Shown: in pieces, positions 1 through 4,978 of the stretch
How the letters are laid out: each line of letters opens with the position of its first letter
How positions within the stretch are numbered: the stretch's first letter is position 1
Origin: DASYRM01 sp036004405
GTDB lineage: Bacteria; Acidobacteriota; Vicinamibacteria; Vicinamibacterales; UBA2999
NCBI GenBank assembly: GCA_036004405.1
Contig: DASYRM010000167.1
Location: forward strand, 1 to 6,074
DNA: 6,074 nt
Reading direction: 5' to 3'
Program-made: the position numbers and the translations under genes
The notes under the pieces: model-generated
The model's input: the letters and a program-made list of their open reading frames with translations, nothing else
Databases searched by the model: none
Told to the model about the DNA's origin: nothing

Positions 1-689
1 GTGGTGTTCTTGCCGAACAGCGTGCCCTGCGGGCCGCGCAGCACTTCGATGCGCTCCACGTCCACGAAGTCGAGCGACGCCGACGCGGGCCGCGCGTAGA
101 ACACGCCGTCGATGTAGAGCCCCACGCCCGCTTCGATGCCGTCGTTGGTGAGACCGAACGGCGCACCCAGCCCGCGGATGTTGATCGACGAGTTGCGGGG
201 GTTGGTCGAGTAGAACTGGACCGTCGGGATCATCTCCTTCAATCGGTTCACGTTGAAGGCGCCGGCCTCGGCCATTTGACGGCCGCTCACGACCGAGAGC
301 GGGATCGGAACCTCCTGCGCGACCTCCTCGCTGCGGCGGGCCGTCACGACGACGCCCTCGGTGATGCCGGCGGGCGCCAGCGTCAAATCGACGTCGACGA
401 TCTGATTCGCCTCGAGCGAGACGCGGCGCACCGCGGTCTCGAAGCCGTCGAGCGATGCCTCGACACGGTAAGCGCCCGCGGCCAGCGAGGCGGCCGCAAA
501 CGCCCCTCCGGCGTCGGTCACAGCCTCCACCGTGGCGCCGCCCTCTTTGACGACGCGGACCACGGCGCCGGGAATGGACCCGCCCGACGAGTCCTTGACC
601 AGCCCCTTTACCGACGCAGTGCCCTGCGCAAACACATTCGCAGCCGCCAGGAGCGCCAACACCGCCAGGTTTCCAAACCAGTTCCTCAC
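1..689 (-). CDS. TonB-dependent receptor, N-terminal part (cut by the window edge)
   Basis: Outer-membrane receptor for TonB-driven uptake; only the first 229 codons are present and the beta-barrel lies beyond position 1. Residues 1-21 form a signal peptide with a likely cut after AANVFA (A21/Q22). Residues about 24-106 form a carboxypeptidase-regulatory-like beta-sandwich (GLVKDSSGGSIPGAVV at 29-44, then T58-D59-A60-G61-G62-A63-F64 and G72-A73-Y74-R75-V76). A TonB-box-like stretch EGVVVTARR (111-119) leads into the plug domain: INIRGLG (169-175), GLYIDGVFYAR (190-200) and VERIEVLRGPQGTLFGKNTT (around 211-229), the last being the hallmark of the family. The GTG start at 689 is chosen because a GGAGG lies 5 nt upstream, an in-frame TGA lies nine codons further up and no ATG intervenes. 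The regulatory-like domain is typical of Acidobacteriota and Bacteroidota receptors. Substrate cannot be told. The family call is secure. Confidence 0.95.
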   Translation of the reverse strand, partial: MRNWFGNLAVLALLAAANVFAQGTASVKGLVKDSSGGSIPGAVVRVVKEGGATVEAVTDAGGAFAAASLAAGAYRVEASLDGFETAVRRVSLEANQIVDVDLTLAPAGITEGVVVTARRSEEVAQEVPIPLSVVSGRQMAEAGAFNVNRLKEMIPTVQFYSTNPRNSSINIRGLGAPFGLTNDGIEAGVGLYIDGVFYARPASASLDFVDVERIEVLRGPQGTLFGKNT

Positions 690-974
690 CGCGACCTCCA
701 GACGTTCCTGCTCGTCACATGACTGCGCGGCACAATGCGACCGCACGCGCCGTTGTTGGGGGCTGCCGAGCGACTGGCTGTTGGGAGGTTTGAAGCGGAG
801 GATGGAACTAGACGCTCGCTATGGCCTCACCTGCCTGTCGTCGGCTGAATACACGCGCACCGACACGTGGCGCACGCGCAACAGGACCAACAGGTGGACA
901 GGTGAAGTGCCATTACGAAGTCAAAAAAGGATAGCTGGCCCGTCGATCGCCTGTCAAACGGCCGGGGCCTCGCG
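690..974. other. 285-bp intergenic spacer between the molybdoenzyme gene and the receptor gene
   Basis: No convincing gene is seen on either strand. On the minus strand it holds a candidate promoter for the receptor gene (listed separately) and the receptor's GGAGG ribosome binding site just before 689. I see no clear intrinsic terminator after the molybdoenzyme stop codon: the GC-rich run next to it has no good stem followed by a T-tract. Short inverted heptamers (TCACCTG at 827-833, CAGGTGA at 898-904) are too weak to interpret. Confidence 0.6.
928..957 (-). promoter_or_regulatory. Candidate sigma-70 promoter for the TonB-dependent receptor
   Basis: Read on the minus strand, TTGACA (957-952) is a perfect -35 hexamer, followed after 18 bp by TATCCT (933-928), a 4-of-6 match to the -10 hexamer. 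Transcription would start near 921 and leave an untranslated leader of about 230 nt before the GTG at 689. The spacing is acceptable and the -35 is exact, but the -10 is weak and there is no independent support. No better pair was found closer to the gene. Confidence 0.4.
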
Positions 975-2378
975 CTACCTGACACCCCAGCGAGAATACA
1001 GAAAGGAAATGAGCGATTCCCGCTCTTCCGGCGTCACGCGAGCGCCCCACCGGATCATCTTGTCCACCTCGCGGCCCCAGCCGTCCGGCGTGAGGCGCTG
1101 CTGAGCCGACAGGTCCTCGTCGTGGCACACCCGGCAGGCGCGCTCGAACGTCGCGTTGCTGGCGGCGGTGTCATGAGAGGCAACGGGCGTCGCCGCCGTG
1201 CTCTGTCCCGCGCCGCCGACGCTGATGTCGATGCGGTCCGGGGCATTCCACAAATAGCCCGACGGATTCCAACGCGGCACGAGCGGCTGCGTGCTTCCCC
1301 GCTCGTCTGTGGCGCGCGACAGTAACGTGTGCACTTCGGTCTGCCGCAGCACGGCGTCGTACTCGAAGCGTCGCCACGCGAACCTGTGCACAGGTCCGGT
1401 GAGCCGGGCGGCGGACCATGTCGCGCCGCCATCGGTCGACACGTCCACGCGGGCGATCCGGGACTCCCCTGCCCAGGCGAAGCCCGCAATCTGCACGCGA
1501 CCGGGCGGCACCGCCGTGCCATCGAGCGGCCGGGTGATCAGCGACTTCACCGCGAGCCCCATGAGCGGCGCCTGATCGCCTGCCGCCACTGCGGCACCGG
1601 GCAGCACGCGACTCTTCGGATAGCGATAGGCGCTCGCCACCCAGAAGCCGTCGTGCTCTTTCGACGCCACCGTCAGGCGCTGCAGCCACTTCACGGAATA
1701 GGCGCCTTCCCATCCGGGCACGATGACGCGCAGCGGCGCGCCGTGCAGCAGCGGAATCGGCTGCCCGTCCATCTCGTAGGCGACGATCGTGTCGGCGTCC
1801 ATCGCCTTCGCCCACGGAACCTGACGCACGAACGGCGGCTGCGCGCCGAGCGGCCGATCGCCACCCGACATCCACAGGTGCGTCGCCGCCGCGGCGCCCC
1901 CGGCCGCCGCAACGACGTCGCGCAGGCGCGCACCTGTCCACCGGCTCGTCCCCACCGCGCCCTTCCGCCACTGAACGCCGGCGACCGGCGGATCGAAGAA
2001 CGCGCGGCCGTTGCCGGCGCACTCGAGCGTGGCCGTGACGCTTACGGCTGGGAGCGCGCGTAGATCGGCCACCGACAGCGCCCGTGGCGTGCGGACGTCG
2101 CCGTCGATGTTCAGCTGCCAGGCCGGCGCGTCCACTGCGGGCGCCGTCATATGACCGCGCACGAAGAACGCCTCGGTGGGCGTGATGAAGGAGTCGAGCA
2201 ACTCCACCGGCGTTTCGAAATCGACCGGCCGCGCCGAGCGCGCGATCAGCTTCGCGTGCGTGCCGCTGGCGCCAGCCTGCAGCCCGCCCAGGACCTCCCG
2301 CGGCAGGAGTGCAATCGCGGCCGCGCTGGCGCCGGCACGCACGGCAAGCGTGAACAACCGGCGGCGTGAGACGGACAT
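975..2378 (-). CDS. Sulfite oxidase-family molybdopterin oxidoreductase with fused C-terminal cytochrome c domain
   Basis: Probably a periplasmic sulfite dehydrogenase-like enzyme that oxidises sulfite (or a related substrate) at a molybdenum centre and passes electrons to its own heme. The 467-residue protein starts with a twin-arginine signal (SRRRLF at 4-9, hydrophobic to about 25), as expected for a cofactor-loaded export. Residues about 55-245 form the molybdopterin domain: FFVRGH (71-76), the Mo-ligand motif LECAGNGR with C120, R125, and PGWEGAYSVKWL (221-232), which looks more SoxC/SorA-like than animal-like. Residues about 278-385 are the Mo-co dimerisation domain (VDVSTDGGATW, 311-321; PSGYLWN, 372-378). 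After a Ser/Ala/Thr-rich linker (390-410) comes a mini cytochrome c: CRVCH (415-419) and M441 as the probable distal heme ligand. It follows the MDR gene by 10 bp, with no clear Shine-Dalgarno, suggesting one transcript and coupled translation. The substrate is inferred from the family, not proven. Confidence 0.9.
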   Translation of the reverse strand: MSVSRRRLFTLAVRAGASAAAIALLPREVLGGLQAGASGTHAKLIARSARPVDFETPVELLDSFITPTEAFFVRGHMTAPAVDAPAWQLNIDGDVRTPRALSVADLRALPAVSVTATLECAGNGRAFFDPPVAGVQWRKGAVGTSRWTGARLRDVVAAAGGAAAATHLWMSGGDRPLGAQPPFVRQVPWAKAMDADTIVAYEMDGQPIPLLHGAPLRVIVPGWEGAYSVKWLQRLTVASKEHDGFWVASAYRYPKSRVLPGAAVAAGDQAPLMGLAVKSLITRPLDGTAVPPGRVQIAGFAWAGESRIARVDVSTDGGATWSAARLTGPVHRFAWRRFEYDAVLRQTEVHTLLSRATDERGSTQPLVPRWNPSGYLWNAPDRIDISVGGAGQSTAATPVASHDTAASNATFERACRVCHDEDLSAQQRLTPDGWGREVDKMIRWGARVTPEERESLISFLYSRWGVR

Positions 2379-2388
2379 CGGAGAGATC

Positions 2389-3360
2389 TTACGGGATGAC
2401 GACCACCACGTTGCCGACTTTGTGGTCGGTATCGGCGTAGCGGTGGGCCTCGACGATGTCGGTCAACGAGTACGTGCGGCCGATGACCGCGCGGAGCCGC
2501 CCGTCCTCGATCAGTGTCTTCAGGAATTCGAGATCCGCTTGCACGGGGCGTGCGGCGCCGGCGATGAACACCGCTCTTCCACGCAGACGCACCCCGGCAC
2601 CGCGCAGCAGCGCCGCAAGAATCGCCAACAGGCCGCCCGAGAAGCCGACGAGGAGATAGCGCCCGCGCGGCTTGAGCGCGCGAAGGCTGGCGGGAAAGCC
2701 GGCCTTGCCCATGACGTCGCAGATCACGTCATAGACCGGGCCGTCGCCGGTGAAATCCTGCTTCGTGTAGTCGATCACGGCGTCGGCCCCGAGCGACCTC
2801 ACGAGATCGACATTGGTGGGGCCGCACACGCCGGTGACGTGGGCACCGTAGTACTTCGCAAGCTGCACGGCAAAGGTCCCGAGGCTTCCCGACGCGCCGT
2901 GCACGAGCACTCTCTCGCCGGGCCGGATGTTGGCCTTGCGCAGGAAGTACAACGAGCACACGCCGCCGACGAAGACGGTGGCGGCTTCATCGAGCGACAT
3001 GTTGGCGGGCTTGTGCGCCAGGAAGCCGTCTTCGGCCACACAGGCGAACTCCGCGTGGGCGCCGAATTTATCGCCGCGCGATCCGAATACCGGATCGCCG
3101 GGCGCAAAGCGGGTCACGTTCTTACCGACCGCTGTCACAGTGCCCGCCAGATCCACGCCGAGGATGTGGGCCTTCGGCCGCCGCAGGCCGTTCGTCAGGC
3201 GGACGAGCAGAGGACCGCGGCGGATGATCCGGTCGCCGAAGCAGACCGTCGAGGCGTGCACGCGCACGAGCACCTCGTTGTCCTGCGGAACGGGCCCGGG
3301 CACGTCCCGGATCTCGATGACCTCCGGGGGTCCGTACCGCGTGACAACCGCCGCTCTCAT
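2389..3360 (-). CDS. Zinc-free MDR-family NAD(P)-dependent oxidoreductase (quinone oxidoreductase-like)
   Basis: A cytoplasmic medium-chain dehydrogenase/reductase of about 323 residues, probably an NAD(P)H-dependent quinone or enone reductase. The N-terminus MRAAVVTRYGPPEVIEI is the classic opening of this family. A GroES-like domain (about 25-120) holds GVDLAGTVTAVGKNV and GDPVFG. The Rossmann domain (about 135-260) has HGASGSLGTFAVQLAK, the nucleotide-binding loop, followed by RSLGADAVIDY. The structural-zinc cysteine cluster of true zinc alcohol dehydrogenases is missing, which favours the quinone-reductase branch. The ATG at 3360 is preferred because it gives the family's usual first residues; a GTG at 3366 would add only two. 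Neither has a clear Shine-Dalgarno, and a perfect 14-bp palindrome ends 4 bp before the ATG. The molybdoenzyme gene follows 10 bp after the stop, so the two are probably co-transcribed. The true substrate cannot be read from sequence. Confidence 0.88.
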   Translation of the reverse strand: MRAAVVTRYGPPEVIEIRDVPGPVPQDNEVLVRVHASTVCFGDRIIRRGPLLVRLTNGLRRPKAHILGVDLAGTVTAVGKNVTRFAPGDPVFGSRGDKFGAHAEFACVAEDGFLAHKPANMSLDEAATVFVGGVCSLYFLRKANIRPGERVLVHGASGSLGTFAVQLAKYYGAHVTGVCGPTNVDLVRSLGADAVIDYTKQDFTGDGPVYDVICDVMGKAGFPASLRALKPRGRYLLVGFSGGLLAILAALLRGAGVRLRGRAVFIAGAARPVQADLEFLKTLIEDGRLRAVIGRTYSLTDIVEAHRYADTDHKVGNVVVVIP

Positions 3361-3364
3361 GCGC

Positions 3365-3387
3365 ACGCGTATACGCGTCCGCGGACG
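3365..3387. promoter_or_regulatory. Two overlapping perfect palindromes before the MDR gene (candidate operator)
   Basis: ACGCGTATACGCGT (3365-3378) is a perfect 14-bp palindrome and CGTCCGCGGACG (3376-3387) a perfect 12-bp palindrome sharing 3 bp with it. They sit 4 to 27 bp upstream of the MDR start codon at 3360, where a repressor could block transcription or a hairpin could mask the start. A third small hairpin, AGGGG-GTT-CCCCT, lies at 3388-3400. The symmetry is seen directly; the operator role is inference. Confidence 0.4.
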
Positions 3388-3414
3388 AGGGGGTTCCCCT
3401 GTGCCCGTATGTAC

Positions 3415-3438
3415 GTAGCTGCGGGTCTTTAGACCCGC
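3415..3438 (+). repeat. REP-like hairpin with GTAG foot
   Basis: GTAG (3415-3418) is followed by CT and a perfect 8-bp inverted repeat, GCGGGTCT (3421-3428) and AGACCCGC (3431-3438), separated by TT. A GTAG tetranucleotide at the foot of a short hairpin is the signature of REP elements mobilised by RAYT transposases. The hairpin lies 1 bp beyond the stop codon of the secreted-protein gene (minus strand), a typical REP location. It could also act as an mRNA 3'-end stabiliser; as a terminator it is poor, because no T-tract follows it on the minus strand. Only one copy is in this window, so repeat status is unproven. Confidence 0.45.
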
Positions 3439-3439
3439 C

Positions 3440-4279
3440 TCACTTCTTCGGAACCGGCGGTGGCAGCGGCGCCGGATTGTCGTAGCCGCGCGTGCCGTCG
3501 GCGCGGATCGGCCCGGGACCGAAGCCGAGATGCGCCGCGTCCACGTTGTTCTCGCTGCAGGAGTACTCCTGGATCTGCTCGTCGGGCTCGCCGAGCGCCC
3601 AGGTGCGCGCGTAGGTGAACGATCGGGTGTAGAACTTCGGATCCTCGATCAGCGTGTCGACGTGGATGTGGTTGTAGTCGGGACGCGTCCAGCGCTCGAC
3701 GACGTGCAGCGCGTCGCTGTGCGGGTTGGCGTTCTCGTCGATCCACACTTTCTCGTCCTTGAAGCCGATCGAGTCGATGACCAGCGTGTCGCCCTCCCAC
3801 CGTCCGATCTCTTCCCCGAAGAACGACGGATCGGGATCGTCGGAGTGCTTCAAGCCGGGCGTAAACGGCACCAGCCGGAAGTAGCTGTACCAGTACATGA
3901 AGACGACTTTGTTGTTGCCCTGCAGGACTTCGAACGGCAGCCCGCTCGCGTTGTGGCGCGGCGTGCCGCCGATGATGCACACGGCTTCCGGATCGACGGT
4001 CGCCGTGAGGTTGTGCTTCAGCGCGGCCTCGCCCGCCGCCGTCAGCGGCAGCTTCCAACCGGGCAGGTCCTTGCCGATGTTGCCGCCCGGCCGCGTCTGG
4101 GTCGTCCCTTTCCAGTAGCCGCTCAAGTCGGGCTTGCCGTTGGCCATGCGCGGCGCAGGGCGGTTCTTGGGCACCTTGGTGTCATCGAGCTGCATCGGGC
4201 GCTCCTGCGCGATGAGGACGCTCATCGCGGCCAGCCCCGCACACAACGAGAGCATTACTCGGGCAGGGCGGCCGGTCAC
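3440..4279 (-). CDS. Secreted protein of the GKPDLSGxW type, function unknown
   Basis: A 279-residue exported protein of unknown function. Its N-terminus (residues about 9-26, MLSLCAGLAAMSVLIAQ) looks like a signal peptide, followed by NRPAPRMANGKPDLSGYW (39-56), a motif that recurs at the start of many secreted acidobacterial and proteobacterial hypothetical proteins. Further landmarks are CIIGGTPRHN (101-110), MYWYSYFRLVP (128-138), GRWEGDTLVIDSIGF (159-173) and HVVERWTRPDYNHIHVD (192-208), alternating aromatic and polar residues that suggest a beta-rich fold. The C-terminus is proline-rich (NPAPLPPPVPKK). The GTG at 4279 is chosen because it overlaps the upstream TGA as GTGA, a standard coupled arrangement, with a run of Gs a few bases upstream; an ATG at 4255 is the alternative and would keep most of the signal peptide. 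No catalytic motif is recognised. The open frame continues upstream of the GTG, but that part overlaps the DUF6152 gene and is not protein-like. Confidence 0.8.
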   Translation of the reverse strand: MTGRPARVMLSLCAGLAAMSVLIAQERPMQLDDTKVPKNRPAPRMANGKPDLSGYWKGTTQTRPGGNIGKDLPGWKLPLTAAGEAALKHNLTATVDPEAVCIIGGTPRHNASGLPFEVLQGNNKVVFMYWYSYFRLVPFTPGLKHSDDPDPSFFGEEIGRWEGDTLVIDSIGFKDEKVWIDENANPHSDALHVVERWTRPDYNHIHVDTLIEDPKFYTRSFTYARTWALGEPDEQIQEYSCSENNVDAAHLGFGPGPIRADGTRGYDNPAPLPPPVPKK

Positions 4280-4671
4280 TGCGGCCCCCCGTCGCCGGCC
4301 GAGGCGCCAGACAGCACCTGCCCGTCGGGCAGCGTGACCCGGCGCGCGTCCATCAGGTTCGCCCCGTTCTTGGCGCGATAGCCGTCCACGATCAGCGTGT
4401 CCCCGAGCTTGAGGAGGCTGCGCTTGAAGCCCCGTCGCGACAGCGCCCCGGGGGCGCCCGACTCGCATGCCCAGCGCACGACGGTGCCGTTCTCGTCCTT
4501 CACGTCGACGTAGAAGTAGGTGTGGGGGTTGGTCCACTCCACCTTCGCGAGGGTGCCGGTAACCCGAATGGCCTTCGTGGCATCGAATTCGGCAGCGAAG
4601 GAATGGTGGGCCGCGGCATGGCCCCCGGCCGCCAGCGCGATGACCGCGGCGAGGGCAAGATGCGATTTCAT
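4276..4671 (-). CDS. DUF6152 family exported protein
   Basis: A 131-residue exported protein of the DUF6152 family, whose role is not known. MKSHLALAAVIALAAGGHAAA is a clear signal peptide, and the mature protein would begin near HHSFAAEFD, the family's typical opening. VTGTLAKVEWTNPHTYFYVD, the aspartate/glycine-rich turn DENGTVV, WACESGAPGALSRRGF and LLKLGDTLIVDGYRAKNG follow the usual family order and suggest a small beta-barrel, OB-like fold. The ATG at 4671 is selected over an upstream ATG at 4746 because it has a GGAGG 7 nt upstream and starts exactly at the signal peptide; the extra 25 residues of the longer frame look non-coding. It is the first gene of a two-gene unit: its TGA overlaps the GTG of the GKPDLSGYW protein by 4 bp. 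The pair probably acts together in the envelope; the nature of that function is unknown. Confidence 0.87.
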   Translation of the reverse strand: MKSHLALAAVIALAAGGHAAAHHSFAAEFDATKAIRVTGTLAKVEWTNPHTYFYVDVKDENGTVVRWACESGAPGALSRRGFKRSLLKLGDTLIVDGYRAKNGANLMDARRVTLPDGQVLSGASAGDGGPQ

Positions 4672-4745
4672 GGGGTCGCCTCCGTGAATAGGGAGCCTAC
4701 CGGCGCCGCCCGCCAAGAGCGCGGACCGCGCGACAGTATCTGGCA

Positions 4746-4764
4746 AACCGGCTTAACGCCGGTT
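4746..4764. promoter_or_regulatory. Perfect inverted repeat in the divergent control region
   Basis: AACCGGC (4746-4752) and GCCGGTT (4758-4764) form a perfect 7-bp inverted repeat with a 5-bp spacer. Its centre (4755) lies about 65 bp upstream of the predicted cysD transcription start near 4820, the place where LysR-type activators such as CysB-like regulators often bind. It could equally serve the divergent DUF6152 gene. No T-tract follows tightly enough for a terminator, and no plus-strand gene precedes it. The regulatory role is inference. Confidence 0.35.
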
Positions 4765-4783
4765 CGCTATTTTGCGCCATCCC

Positions 4784-4812
4784 TTGGCAATCTCCTCGGG
4801 TAGGGGTAAAAT
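4784..4812 (+). promoter_or_regulatory. Near-consensus sigma-70 promoter of the cysDN operon
   Basis: TTGGCA (4784-4789) and TAAAAT (4807-4812) each match the sigma-70 consensus at five of six positions and are separated by exactly 17 bp. Transcription should begin around 4819-4820 (A4820 is the most natural choice), only about 3 nt before the GTG that opens the cysteine-rich leader frame. This is the best promoter in the window. The divergent minus-strand gene (start 4671) has no promoter of comparable quality in 4672-4822. Confidence 0.75.
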
Positions 4813-4822
4813 CGGACCTATC

Positions 4823-4906
4823 GTGTCTGCATTCCCGTGTCGTTGCTCGTGTTGTTGTACCAGGACTTCTCAAGTCCCCGCGGCAACGGTTCGGCTGTTC
4901 GGGTAA
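4823..4906 (+). CDS. Polycysteine leader peptide upstream of cysD
   Basis: A 27-codon frame from GTG (4823) to TAA (4904-4906). It encodes MSAFPCRCSCCCTRTSQV (1-18) and then PAATVRLFG. Cysteines fall at codons 6, 8, 10, 11 and 12: five of seven successive residues, far above chance. Four of these use TGT and one TGC, whereas all five cysteines of cysD and all three of the molybdoenzyme use TGC, so the leader favours the codon that is rare here. There is no Shine-Dalgarno; the predicted transcript starts about 3 nt before the GTG, so initiation would be nearly leaderless. The product is probably not functional as a protein: its translation would report cysteinyl-tRNA supply, with stalling at the run of Cys codons affecting the downstream terminator. 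Polycysteine leader ORFs with leaderless starts are known as cysteine-responsive attenuators in mycobacteria. A chance frame is possible, but promoter, cysteine run, terminator and downstream gene all agree. Confidence 0.72.
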   Translation: MSAFPCRCSCCCTRTSQVPAATVRLFG

Positions 4907-4939
4907 CACCCAGAAACAATTGAACAGTCAGGCAATTCG

Positions 4940-4978
4940 AGGCCCGGGGACGATGTCCACCGGGCCTTTTGCTTTCTT
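4940..4978 (+). terminator. Intrinsic terminator (attenuator) directly before cysD
   Basis: AGGCCCGG (4940-4947) pairs with CCGGGCCT (4960-4967), and the stem continues with GGAC-GAT-GTCC (4948-4958), giving 12 bp with one bulged A (4959). It is followed by TTTTGCTTTCTT (4967-4978), a good U-rich tract that ends at the cysD ATG. A terminator between a promoter and its only downstream operon makes sense only as a conditional one. In the opposite direction there is no T-tract, so it is not expected to terminate minus-strand transcripts. Confidence 0.85.

Larger units (their letters stand above)
4820..4978 (+). promoter_or_regulatory. Cysteine-responsive attenuator leader of cysDN (predicted)
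   Basis: This transcribed leader has the parts of an amino-acid attenuator. A 27-codon frame with five Cys codons (4838-4858) is followed at once by a hairpin GGACTT-CTC-AAGTCC (4863-4877). Segment GTCCCCG (4874-4880) is a perfect 7-nt complement of CGGGGAC (4945-4951) inside the 5' arm of the terminator, so it can serve as antiterminator. A ribosome stalled at the Cys codons would cover 4863-4868, free 4874-4880 and prevent the terminator; a ribosome that reads through lets the early hairpin re-form and hide 4872-4877. Further possible stems are CTGTTC (4895-4900) with GAACAG (4922-4927), and GGGT-AAC-ACCC (4901-4911) around the leader stop codon. The parts are seen; the mechanism is inferred by analogy with trp/his attenuation. 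No known riboswitch (SAM, cobalamin) was recognised here. Confidence 0.65.

Noticed and set aside
532..1104. Plus-strand open frame (190 codons) spanning the receptor start and the intergenic spacer
   Set aside because: It overlaps two real minus-strand genes, has no recognisable domain, and its composition is not protein-like.
1383..1394. Perfect 12-bp palindrome CCTGTGCACAGG
   Set aside because: It lies inside the molybdoenzyme coding sequence away from any start; a palindrome of this length can occur by chance and no function is suggested.
2176..3432. Long plus-strand open frame (418 codons) across the MDR gene
   Set aside because: It is antisense to a well-recognised MDR enzyme; its residues (rich in Ala, Arg, Asp, His) are typical of a mirrored GC-rich gene and match no family.
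3421..3438. Hairpin as an intrinsic terminator for the secreted-protein gene
   Set aside because: On the minus strand the hairpin is followed by a mixed sequence without a T-tract, so a REP-like or stabilising role fits better.
4280..4537. N-terminal extension of the GKPDLSGYW protein frame up to 4537
   Set aside because: This stretch is out-of-frame DUF6152 coding sequence, rich in Arg/Gly; the GTG overlapping the DUF6152 stop is the natural start.
4672..4746. N-terminal extension of the DUF6152 protein to an ATG at 4746
   Set aside because: The internal ATG at 4671 has a GGAGG at good distance and begins exactly at a signal peptide; the extension would bury that signal.
4820..4960. SAM or other known sulfur-linked riboswitch in the cysD leader
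   Set aside because: A GGCAAC string hints at SAM-I, but the rest of the conserved core and the stem order are missing; the cysteine-rich leader frame explains the region better.
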